DNA of 21,577 nt from a virus, in the IMG/VR virus record IMGVR_UViG_3300031539_005212, positions 1 to 21,577 of that record, one strand, 5' to 3'. Below the pieces are notes generated by a model that saw only the letters and a program-made list of their open reading frames with translations, did no database searches and was not told where the DNA came from. This document shows positions 18,401 through 21,577 of the stretch, in pieces (position 1 is the stretch's first letter; each line of letters begins with the position of its first letter). The translations under genes were made by a program, and so were the position numbers.

Positions 18401-21400
18401 AACGTGGTACTCGGGAAGATCGTTATTGAATTTCCCCCATAGGGCCGTTCCCTTGGTGTAGGGATCACCATAGGCACTGGGATCAAACAACATGCGCTTG
18501 TTGGGCAGTCCAGTCAGGTCTTCTATCGGCCCCACAGGGTTCTCGATCACCCAAAAACGGGGATCAAGGTTCTCGATCAAATCCAGGGTGTCAGCAACAA
18601 GGTCAATAGATTCGCGCATTGCACCGCTTTCTACTTTAGCGGCCTTGTGCCTGTTGCCGGCGTTGGTGAAATCCGTGCAGGGACAGGCAGCCAGAATGCC
18701 GTATATCTCCATATCCCCATAGCCGTTGTCGTCCAGCCATTGATTAGGATTCTTGGCAATATCCCGCACATCCATCGGATTCAGCCAGTCGTCCATTTCT
18801 TCTTCAGAAATAAGCCCCTGCTCTACGGCCTCCTCGGCGGTGGTGCCCTTCTGTATATCGATAGGAACCACGGTATACCCGGCGTCTGCCCAGGGCGAAG
18901 CCCATTGCCCGGTGTAATCGAACAGGGACAGGATCATCTTTTGGGAATTATCAATAGCCGGGTCTTCACGCTGATCAATCGCCTGATCTATCAGCACATC
19001 CCGGAACATTACCTGGGAATGAATCTCCAGCCAGTAACCCTTTGCCCAGCGCTGGGCGTCCACCCAGGCCAGCTCCTCGGGAGTGTAGCGCGGGGCGTTC
19101 TTGTCCTTGTTGTTAGGGTCAATCTTGCGGCCACGCTCCTTGGTGATAGTGACTTCTTTTGTCTGCTCTAAATCCTGCACTTTCCCGGCCAGCTTGTCGT
19201 AATAAGCCTGCCATGAATTCTGCGGTAAATGGTTGTACCGGCTGTTGTAATTGGTTTTCACCGTGTAGGTGCGGTCGTTGATCTTGGTTACAGTCACCTT
19301 GAGGACTTCCGGCAGACTCCAGTCGTCTATATCCGCCTGCGATCCTTTGGCGGTTTCCATCAGTGTTTCGCGTATAACAGGATCGGCCTCGATCTCCCAC
19401 TTGCCCTCGGAAACCTCCTTCAGCTCCGGGGCAGAAAGGTACTCGCCATTGTAGAATCTATGCTGGCGGTTCTTGTACTCGCCCTTCTGGGGCTGCTTGA
19501 ACAGGTCGCTACGGTCGACAATCCGTGTCCATTCGACGGGATCAATCGGCAGCAGGCTTACGCCCTGGGCCTCGGCTTCATCGATCTGGGCCTGACTGAT
19601 ACCCTCTGGCCATGACGGGGAAAACTTACCTGTTACAAGGTAATCAAGCTCGCCCTGGGTAGCCTTCTGGGCAAACTCACTACCATAGCCGTAGTGCCGA
19701 ACAATACCCTCCGGGGTGTCGTGCTTGGAATCAGATACAGGTCCGTCCTTATCCCATACTGTAGCCTGATACTTTTTGTCGCCGTTGACCGCCTTAGTGA
19801 CGGTATAGAACAGCGTTGCATCGTTGTTTCGGTATATGGTTGGGGTTGTTTCATCCAGGATATTAGCAACTATTTCAGCCTGCTTTTCTTCTGAATCTTC
19901 AGCAGGAGTTAGCCCCATATCGACAAGGCGATTGCTAAGTTCTTCGTCGGAGATAGGCGAAGTTTCGGCCTGTTGTGTTGGGAGTTCGCCGGAGATAGGC
20001 TTGGTCAGGGCTCCCGCTTCGAGCAGGTTCTTCAGGGCGTCCATGCTCAATGAGCTGGTTTCACCCACTACCCAGTTATCGTCGTAGTTCTCCTTGTAGG
20101 CCGCGATCGCTTCAGCTTCAGTGTTGAAGCCCAGCATGACCTTGTGTTCATCAAAATTGCCCTCTCCGTCCACCTGATCGATAACAACGGCCAGATCGGA
20201 TTCAAGATTCTCACCCACAAACACGTCAACATGCTCACCGTCAGCGCCTTCGGTGCGCTTGATGTAGCCATAGTGGCTCTGCATTTCGTGTTCCCAGGCG
20301 GTTCCGTCCTCGTCCTTGCCGGTACGATAGGAGCCTTTCGGGTTCTCTATGGTGATATCCAGCCCTTGAACCTGGACGTGGCCCTTTTTGTAGTTCCCGG
20401 CCTCCTGCTGGCCCTCGGTGGGCTCTGGCAGGTTATTCAGCGGGCTGGTGGCAGATTCATTGGCCTGCTGGTCAAATAGATTGTCCTGACCATCGGCTGG
20501 CTTGGGCGCAGTGGCACCTACCTTATACAAGCCACTCTGAATCCCTTTGGCTATCTGCTCTGCATGTGCATCAGATATATTTAGATATCCCTCTGCTGCC
20601 AAACGCATAGACATAGCCATTCCGCTCGGATAATCCCTATCCGGCCACAGTTCATCTATCTTTTCGGCTATTTCCTCATTCGTTTTGTCTTTGGCAGGCT
20701 GGTCAAATAGATTGTTCTGGCCACGCGCTTCAGCTTCATCCACGGCAGCGGTGGAGCCAGTCATTACAAAGTCTTCAGGGCTCGGTACTTCGGCGGGCTC
20801 GGGCGCCGGCTTGTTCGCCTCGGCCTCGGCCGCCAGTGATTCTTCGGTTTGGGTTTCGAGGGCAAAAGCATCAGTCGTGCGATCGTCTTCCCGTGCAGCT
20901 TGGGCTGCGGCAGTGGTTTCTTTAATATCGGGATTTGTTCTTGGCCCCAGACTCATTGGCTCAACAGCAATGAAGTTAGTGTCCTCATTCGCCATAATGT
21001 CCCGTACCATCTGTTCCGGGATTTTCAGTTGAAACGCTATTTCCTTGGGCTGTATGCCTGGGTAGGTGTCCATTAAATGAAAAACGTCATTCTCAATACC
21101 GTATGGTTCGACGATTTCCGATACAGGCTTATCCTCGGAAAGGCCAGGTTTGGTTTTTACCTCGAAGGTGTCTTCCGCAATCAGCTCGGCGCGTAGTTTG
21201 GGGTTTGTCGCCCAGCTATCCAGGGCGTCAGATTCGGCCTGCAATTCCTTCAACCGGACCTTGATCGCTTCCGGGTCTTTCACGTCCACGCCCAGGGCCT
21301 TGGCTCTGTCAGGACGGTTTACCGCACCCTTCACGGCATTGATGTTTTCACGAATATCACGCTTCTTGGCCGCTACCCGCTTGGCTATCGCCTTGGCAGC

Positions 21401-21577
21401 CTTCAGGGCGGTTTCATCGAACCCGAACATATCAATGGATTCTGTGGAACCATCCTCCAGGGCAGCCATAGCCTTGACGGCCTGCATGGTGCCCACTACT
21501 TCATCGATGGACCGCCCTTCCTTGGCCTGGGAGATACCCAGGGTTTGCAGGGCCTCGTCATTTGGGGCTGCTTTCGC
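6476..21577 (-). CDS. giant polyvalent protein: DarB-like helicase, two methyltransferase-like modules, ParB-like, zincin and LPD38-like modules (5' partial)
   Basis: A single uninterrupted frame of 5033 codons, still open at the right window edge; the GTG at 21496 is internal, because 27 further codons (AKAAPNDEALQTLG...) precede it without a stop. Numbering here is from that GTG. Order: DdrB/ParB-associated helical tail (to about 105), linker, pyrophosphatase-like (372-476), C5-methyltransferase-like (850-1072), helical modules, SF2 helicase (2205-2740), N6-methyltransferase-like (2835-3010), a GKPLYVVNL module (about 3090-3172), ParB-like (3415-3516), an RHSYFYD module (3650-3830), Tat-like motif (3854-3877), HExxH zincin (3905-4100), LPD38-like C-terminus (about 4130-4905) and a terminal coiled coil. 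Such polyvalent proteins, of which P1 DarB is a smaller relative in part, are thought to enter the host with the DNA and counter its defences. The overall class is firm; the packaging and injection role is inference. Confidence 0.9.
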   Translation of the reverse strand, partial: AKAAPNDEALQTLGISQAKEGRSIDEVVGTMQAVKAMAALEDGSTESIDMFGFDETALKAAKAIAKRVAAKKRDIRENINAVKGAVNRPDRAKALGVDVKDPEAIKVRLKELQAESDALDSWATNPKLRAELIAEDTFEVKTKPGLSEDKPVSEIVEPYGIENDVFHLMDTYPGIQPKEIAFQLKIPEQMVRDIMANEDTNFIAVEPMSLGPRTNPDIKETTAAAQAAREDDRTTDAFALETQTEESLAAEAEANKPAPEPAEVPSPEDFVMTGSTAAVDEAEARGQNNLFDQPAKDKTNEEIAEKIDELWPDRDYPSGMAMSMRLAAEGYLNISDAHAEQIAKGIQSGLYKVGATAPKPADGQDNLFDQQANESATSPLNNLPEPTEGQQEAGNYKKGHVQVQGLDITIENPKGSYRTGKDEDGTAWEHEMQSHYGYIKRTEGADGEHVDVFVGENLESDLAVVIDQVDGEGNFDEHKVMLGFNTEAEAIAAYKENYDDNWVVGETSSLSMDALKNLLEAGALTKPISGELPTQQAETSPISDEELSNRLVDMGLTPAEDSEEKQAEIVANILDETTPTIYRNNDATLFYTVTKAVNGDKKYQATVWDKDGPVSDSKHDTPEGIVRHYGYGSEFAQKATQGELDYLVTGKFSPSWPEGISQAQIDEAEAQGVSLLPIDPVEWTRIVDRSDLFKQPQKGEYKNRQHRFYNGEYLSAPELKEVSEGKWEIEADPVIRETLMETAKGSQADIDDWSLPEVLKVTVTKINDRTYTVKTNYNSRYNHLPQNSWQAYYDKLAGKVQDLEQTKEVTITKERGRKIDPNNKDKNAPRYTPEELAWVDAQRWAKGYWLEIHSQVMFRDVLIDQAIDQREDPAIDNSQKMILSLFDYTGQWASPWADAGYTVVPIDIQKGTTAEEAVEQGLISEEEMDDWLNPMDVRDIAKNPNQWLDDNGYGDMEIYGILAACPCTDFTNAGNRHKAAKVESGAMRESIDLVADTLDLIENLDPRFWVIENPVGPIEDLTGLPNKRMLFDPSAYGDPYTKGTALWGKFNNDLPEYHVDPAMGSKFFLDAGGGSIETKNTRSETPTGFAAAFFAANNHAGLSAADRLERELPLAAGAVRAAVEAGFSEAVIRKTVNDALGREADEEFDQWDDTFAAVARVHLMELVAPGNTMSVAELAHQQDVVNAVQAENLEAVEELTEEDRGLWLEDAMNTPLIPGVVAMQINAAIAKDGVDPRDISDALEAAVDENGEADAADLMMIVLRLRKQARDAQAKEQEDEGERESSAEDRGEVEASDPQTAFDDAEAALRKRVGHKRGKLKKKRGLPTAFKLAGNNLTKGFEEIEKDGLMGTHYPVAKGGTQIVLGETVDKDVEVAIASFANEASGTVTRFAIPNKALARYVGPESRGSKAIDNIAGWLGGTVQKLPSWAAKELDNGGHADRYGMFSMSKRSDPVIRLPDWVSYPDILQRLENAKKALPERLVWFGSPEPDVIGEDSIKAKYAPLGTGYEWGQRIELLAQQIDELMEATTPATGYEAELAIKTPNLAEALREYKQVENMPSTIAGRELVEEVAQAELKRLKDLSKGVVPAKDTAPQETDQERANRTGKTFISESGEFVTPEETTEQPAAEPIETEATTPKYTPPTPEEAAENQRIAREERAALEAEREVEKAKEKAFNDNRPTVARVDGATARIEADKRYTAIVEENDAADPYRMYKDDYVDAFIAGAQGQQDYKNHNSYLGTISRSSQSDKTLGTLIENGYREGLEYGGGEPETTGEISEPTEENPEVIESTPGARWGENPNDPAGGAAIVLWKAADGWYSQGSISVNEAHIQRAGTQNGPQSTRQGALDAAVLKIEARAGEWAHGLESKPGLSRTQAQSILEWVKEQKNKTAESPTAPDKKHQIADFGTKNKVVTKTKAEEAIARIKARQTRLKSGIDPEDAVDAVIAATYYIEGGAVKFADYAVAMVEGIGEWIRPYLRQFYENVRWNPDMAEYQSQLDDGATIEEYLKRVTANDERTTGTTEPDRGELPAPGTEENLVDEGRGGIGQGADETGGETGGQRGGFDTPVDQPGSDLFGEPSDTSVSDEKDRLANDAARDTDTGGSSLAGAEGLFAEPSADPTADSIVDKTPAEISLTPLDANNEDLTTDQRDMIIELDMVMDELGETTYTEAVVSQAVNNIAEQMDVEIELVQEVADTILAMAAGIDPAEDQTPITEKAANSIVAKIKAEMPFLTDGQAEDVAFAEARLSKPDGFGVLFTNGTGTGKTFVGLGAIKRMWEAGKKNILIAAPKQPIADAWMKAGAQFFGLNITKLNDTQDAGRGIVVTTFANLGVNRALIKRDWDAFVMDEAHYLAASKEGDHTKALKMLRALSYKRGTEWDRVMAKNPEDAARLDEIPKLIEKAKKDYDYARADALKKESTDIYDRLRPQIEPEREIIAARSDESKARSILLSATPFAYEKTVRWANEFLFDWGADSDGQGQRYNQADKYESFMMQHFGYRMRYNKLTAPEAEVDTGLMQRAFNTWLKNEGVLSGRVLDSEFDYDRKFVLVENAIGKRVDETLQWVRDQAGQKNPLDGISDLNDYLKESFNYHARMYFLEALKARDAVPIIKKHLELGRKVAVFHDFKQGGSINPFRIAKNQPGPAFLEFSKKFQDLIDAFDQIPSVIDTLKTAFPEAGIYNGDVSPKSRVKMQDEFQKDGNGTLNIIIAQADAAREGISLHDTTGKHQRVSLQLGLPVKPTASIQLEGRTYRTGQASDAIFRYLTIGTAWERVAFASTIAQRASAAENLALGEAARGLKQSFIDAYEEADTYAPGHDGEGQGGKELDAAYANVLTPWDMAKTYYFGSKKQGKGRSSAGRENSEYFATPEPLGLKMVHWADPKAEDDFLEPSAGHGAIARWFPENSNGTAIEYTDDLSSKLSLHFDGKVITGDYMDHHISNKYDSIIMNPPFGAGGSQARDHVQLAMRHLRNGGRIVALIPTGPAADKKFEALMESDAAKGVYQVGNILLPAVTFERAGTSVLTRVIILERQNDPAVAATLEQKSRDYTDVTDINDFFDRIEDTEMGARKETRIAGGRETRPPSQVRADQERIDSGEALGEQDRVPAREPEPWVAGFNARTMDSKHTKTGKPLYVVNLTEEMGDNYDTFSSLAKKSGGMYIRARFRNYYKPNDGVKVPGTPTFSFDSAGDRAIFLADIANIPPPGQKGTSYNRTTRKTTGAGMSKASLDRIVQQFLKKYPGLNDVNVEIVDTATDLPGVTAEHAGVYNYSAAYDTNTDTLYMVADTIQSKADAVASLQEELLVHKGLGMFNETELKAVLSKVREMAESTPEMRKLWEGVKRDYADKPVAQQVEELFAKIAHTRMNPIGRAWNDFLRWFRGLMAKYGWIDSQARKGDILAMVYQMGDVFASGERAASRATNAIYTKQDNAPHANWTGRRLDNVMWSHWGKQLEENHRVEAAIATIDPYDFVYATTGSEDSFDNIMAESTDKYRDYLSDPETTYLAVEKNGRGGYKIMGHNGRHRMAYLAKQGVKSAPVLLINRYAETGATTMGIDETTIFDGQEYKGDGGEGNRFDDTVRGMSISVRNAIDVIPANRGDIDEAYGRTDMGGFLYNRISRAAKLTPDEIVEWREAHKVNQRRGRVAEVQVAAKQLEAGELSPEEYNKIVKNFMPIMPIEEVPELTTVADMSAALSVHKAANILGVDTNIEQGTRVASRLDIPAYDFYDTWVVTVHDGSKRGGNAIAYGNHAVMSNVEFVTSPKAALGIATGKTAKAPFARIHGDWQDVGAQGAHDMANMVMSDPKWVQVGMNPFRHSYFYDKATGAPVVAAELAVQVGPLVMAKNVTYAQPTDPGFEVGRESGIYFNRVKKPDNGLFAGLTRRDFLKVGAGFAVTAALGNKFSAPNMEGVPVGKARPISSAILNTDLSPSIVKLIDANDLKGAIELASKTGPAELRGLASTILDLMPDTGIDVVVDRDYPESPDHGTAGLNKRGGVTVSLYTGDPENILSGLRYDTFLHESLHAILMARYRDLDISLSSNYRLFGMPKPVALDALDQFRDLYDEFKKAFRHGGMYGGMYTGEALWESDEFFVRALTDPELQLAMSMVPYKGSTLWNRFKDWVKTKLFGMPSGTAPSWLDAALMGAQDIIDVMGEDPADYIFANKAFEFNRQEHAEQGVKFVDERKSNRRTRAGATDMTPAEQAVVDKGGFGVNHPVQNFVSKWNRFRANMGTRLHQGLVDQYRSFKDILGDDRAWMMGHLTKSSIGTIEAVVEHGRPFLDDGAIGIDTTKKSLKEILEPLGEDLDRWTWWIAGNRASRLKAEERENLFDDNDIAVLKAMNQNTPENPDREALFERVRVEFEELADSINRIAVETGLMNEEEVDRWMEEGFYLPFYRVMEESEQMNGPRIGGTAQLIRQQAYKHLKGGKEKLGDLLGNSLLNWNHIIHASLNNQAARQALEAAETLGYAQRVLKKRKSKKAIYVRENGVEKWWELDESSEGKLVLESLTMLNSYGLNGYVMQAMRAFKRALTVGVTASPEFKIRNLIRDTLSAIAVTDMSTNVAKNLAGGLKATGENAETKAQMLAGGAIFGDSGYQHGADPEVIRHVIKKGTHRETILDTRYAIKKWWDKYQDFGARLENVNRAANYVQDIERGRGRLAANFNARDHLDFTRQGSFVAIRFIAQVVPFFNARLQGLDKLARAARTTGQKGQFFAVVGAYSIMSVLLYLLMRDDDDYKETEDWERDTYHLFKVPGSDILWRIPRPFEVGAIASMAERAVEQLVNDDVHGSLFAERILHTLGETFSFNPMPQAVKPALEVAMDTNWFTGSPIEGMSLRNLSPVNRKRAWTSDTAIAISEGMDTITWGKVVLSPVQVQHLVRGYFGWLGATTLAGADMFITEPIAGAPPDPAMRWTEYPIAKAFTRSGPNRNPKQIGLFYDRLNEISEAYADIRLAAKEEDQDAIDRIKAESGNKIALRRVYNKVSKKLSKINAKMSQVVMDQNMTAQEKRAEMDRLQVMKNDLTMLIDEKTRQYF
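6782..9107 (-). other. giant protein: C-terminal LPD38-like region
   Basis: Residues about 4130-4905. Diagnostic-looking patterns are FKIRNLIRDTLSAI, RFIAQVVPFFNARLQGLDK, LWRIPRPFEVGAIASMAERA, FNPMPQAVKPALEVAMDTNW, and HLVRGYFGWLGATTL. A single hydrophobic stretch at about 4684-4703 (FFAVVGAYSIMSVLLYLLM) could enter a membrane. The family is known as a C-terminal module of virion-delivered polyvalent proteins; assignment is from memory of the motifs. Confidence 0.6.
9197..9784 (-). other. giant protein: HExxH zincin metallopeptidase-like module
   Basis: Residues about 3905-4100. The motif HESLH (3992-3996) follows DTFLHE-type helix. Downstream WESDEFFVRALTDPELQ holds acidic residues that could supply the third zinc ligand. 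A strand region with VVVDRDYPESPDHG precedes it. Polyvalent proteins often carry such a peptidase, which might cut the protein itself or a host target. Confidence 0.65.
9866..9943 (-). other. giant protein: internal Tat-signal-like motif
   Basis: Residues 3852-3877 read GLTRRDFLKVGAGFAVTAAL followed by GNKFSA. This matches the twin-arginine consensus (S/T)RRxFLK exactly and is followed by a weakly hydrophobic, Ala/Gly-rich stretch typical of Tat h-regions. It lies about 3850 residues from the nearest visible start and directly before the HExxH domain. Confidence 0.6.
10949..11254 (-). other. giant protein: ParB-like module
   Basis: Residues 3415-3516 contain the MGHNGRHRMAYL motif (R3496 and neighbours), after a DETTYLAVE-type strand and before VKSAPVLLINR. 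This is the ParB-like core that binds or cuts DNA or uses nucleotide triphosphates in different families. Position after the helicase and methylase fits polyvalent proteins. Confidence 0.65.
12467..12994 (-). other. giant protein: N6-adenine methyltransferase-like module
   Basis: Residues 2835-3010. The SAM-binding motif I is FLEPSAGHGAIARWF (2863-2877), and motif IV is IIMNPPFG (NPPF at 2924-2927). A RNGGRIVALIPTG strand follows. Both catalytic motifs are intact, so it is probably active as an adenine methylase. No separate target-recognition domain is evident. Confidence 0.85.
13277..14884 (-). other. giant protein: superfamily 2 helicase module (DarB / strawberry-notch-like)
   Basis: Residues 2205-2740. 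Walker A is GTGTGKT (2237-2243), motif II DEAH (2324-2327), motif III SAT (2428-2430). The C-terminal RecA-like lobe has KVAVFHDFK (about 2595), then IIAQADAAREGISL and the motif VI-type QLEGRTYRTGQAS (2721-2733). All ATPase motifs look intact. It sits directly before the N6-methyltransferase module, the same pairing as in P1 DarB. Confidence 0.88.
15163..15528 (-). CDS. candidate overprinted gene nested in the giant gene, 121 aa
   Basis: A 121-codon ORF lies on the same strand as the giant gene but in another frame, from ATGATG at 15528 to TAA at 15163. Its frame is closed by a TGA 18 bases upstream of the ATG, so the size is well defined. AAAAGGG lies about nine bases before the first ATG, a moderate ribosome site. 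The product looks like an ordinary folded, helical protein (MMNVPQELRNQIAENC... then ILTPGEAAWLAQKDYLLNQ), while the giant protein over the same bases is a Gly/Asp/Thr-rich disordered linker (about 1990-2112). By hand count 88 of 121 codons end in G or C here, against 37 of 123 in the giant frame. No family is recognised. It could be a live nested gene or a fossil of a gene absorbed by the giant frame. Confidence 0.45.
   Translation of the reverse strand: MMNVPQELRNQIAENCQHPVLRKILSMKDEEESDKALMKLAAKQVDNEEDLILPWISLGVIYLENPAIQALVTKKTDLRMMLPEILTPGEAAWLAQKDYLLNQAQTRLLIQSLTKPLPKSL
15542..15934 (-). other. giant protein: helical module before the helicase
   Basis: Residues about 1855-1985 hold ARIKARQTRLKSGIDPEDAV, VIAATYYIEGGAVKFADYAVAMV, then GEWIRPYLRQFYENVR. 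This pattern recurs next to strawberry-notch/DarB-type helicases in phage and plasmid proteins. No catalytic residues are seen; it may be a scaffold or DNA-contact domain. Confidence 0.5.
18281..18949 (-). other. giant protein: C5-cytosine-methyltransferase-like module
   Basis: Residues about 850-1072. Motif I reads SLFDYTGQWASPWADAG followed by VVPIDI. The catalytic loop is AACPCTDFTNAG, with the PC dipeptide at 939-940 giving the nucleophile C940. The ENV-type motif VI appears as WVIENPVGPIEDL. The end reads TGFAAAFFAAN, like motif IX/X. It is short, about 220 residues, with no obvious target-recognition domain, so specificity may be relaxed or the module may have another role. Confidence 0.7.
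20069..20383 (-). other. giant protein: inorganic-pyrophosphatase-like module
   Basis: Residues 372-476 contain LDITIENPKGSYR, MQSHYGYIKRTEGADGEHVDVFVG and the following FDEHKVMLGF and EAEAIAAY patterns. These match the pyrophosphatase-like (InPase) domain described in polyvalent proteins. HYGYI and the D/E/H-rich GADGEHVDVF segment would carry the metal-binding acids. The catalytic role in this protein is unproven. Confidence 0.7.
20468..20492. repeat. 25-bp direct repeat, left copy
   Basis: CTGGTCAAATAGATTGT followed by cCTGaCCA. It matches the copy at 20699-20723 at 23 of 25 positions, with a perfect 17-base core. It encodes QDNLFDQ in the giant protein (residues 337-343). The two copies are exactly 231 bases (77 codons) apart, so reading frame is kept. 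Confidence 0.85.
20699..20723. repeat. 25-bp direct repeat, right copy
   Basis: Same 17-base core as the copy at 20468-20492, followed by tCTGgCCA. It encodes QNNLFDQ (residues 260-266). The segment between the copies uses AT-rich codons such as ATA, CTA and AAT more than the flanking gene, as if inserted as a module. Confidence 0.85.
21182..21577 (-). other. giant protein: DdrB/ParB-associated helical tail (partial)
   Basis: The visible N-terminal end reads IDEVVGTMQAVKAM, then IDMFGFDETALKAA, AKKRDIRENINAVKGAV and GVDVKDPEAIKVRLKELQ. This helical pattern is the segment that commonly follows a DdrB-like ParB nuclease domain in phage polyvalent proteins. The nuclease itself, if present, lies beyond the right edge. 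Assignment is from memory of the family pattern. Confidence 0.55.

Noticed and set aside
21494-21496. GTG as the start of the giant gene
   Set aside because: The frame is open for 27 more codons to the window edge, and those residues continue the same helical pattern, so the true start lies outside the window.
1-21577. CRISPR arrays, tRNA or rRNA genes, integrase and insertion sequences
   Set aside because: No regularly spaced repeats, cloverleaf-like segments, transposase-like ORFs or terminal inverted repeats were found on reading both strands.

Overview
The window looks like part of a dsDNA tailed bacteriophage (or prophage) genome from a Gram-negative host. Three things point that way. 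There is a phage-type recombination and replication cassette: a YqaJ/lambda-exonuclease-type nuclease, an ERF-family annealing protein, an SSB ending in DDNIPF, and a free-standing HNH endonuclease. Genes are tightly packed and overlap by a few bases. One enormous 'polyvalent' gene carries DarB-like helicase and methylase modules and ends in a region resembling LPD38. No capsid, portal, terminase, tRNA, rRNA, CRISPR or integrase gene is visible, so host, lifestyle and phage family cannot be named.

Layout. (1) 1-153: a probable gene start at the left edge (minus strand) and a hairpin terminator at about 119-153. (2) 156-3797, minus strand: an operon running right to left: 88-aa phage protein, 62-aa protein, ERF annealing protein, YqaJ nuclease, 61-aa helical protein, 62-aa zinc ribbon, 88-aa membrane protein. 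(3) 3798-3930: a divergent control region with two sigma70-like promoters whose -35 elements lie in the two arms of a perfect 9-3-9 palindrome. (4) 3931-6479, plus strand: ribbon-helix-helix regulator, secreted acidic protein, HNH endonuclease, SSB, a 307-base gap with hairpins but no gene, two unknown proteins, and a 44-aa membrane peptide. (5) 6476-21577, minus strand: one reading frame of at least 5033 codons, still open at the right edge, converging tail-to-tail on the plus operon.

How it may work together. The YqaJ nuclease, ERF protein and SSB form a 5'-3' resection and annealing system, probably switched with the divergent operon by the RHH protein. The giant protein carries, from its N-terminal side: a DdrB/ParB-associated tail, a pyrophosphatase-like module, a C5-cytosine-methyltransferase-like module, helical modules, an SF2 helicase, an N6-adenine-methyltransferase-like module, a ParB-like module, a Tat-like RR motif, an HExxH zincin, and the LPD38-like C-terminal region. 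By analogy with phage P1 DarB and other polyvalent proteins it is probably packaged in the virion and injected to protect incoming DNA; this is inference.

Most unusual signals. A 121-codon ORF is nested in another frame inside the Gly-rich linker before the helicase. It has strongly GC-biased third positions, whereas the giant frame there is AT-biased. A 25-bp direct repeat, encoding a motif resembling the beta-clamp-binding consensus, brackets a 77-codon segment of different base composition. A near-perfect Tat signal motif lies about 3850 residues into the giant protein.
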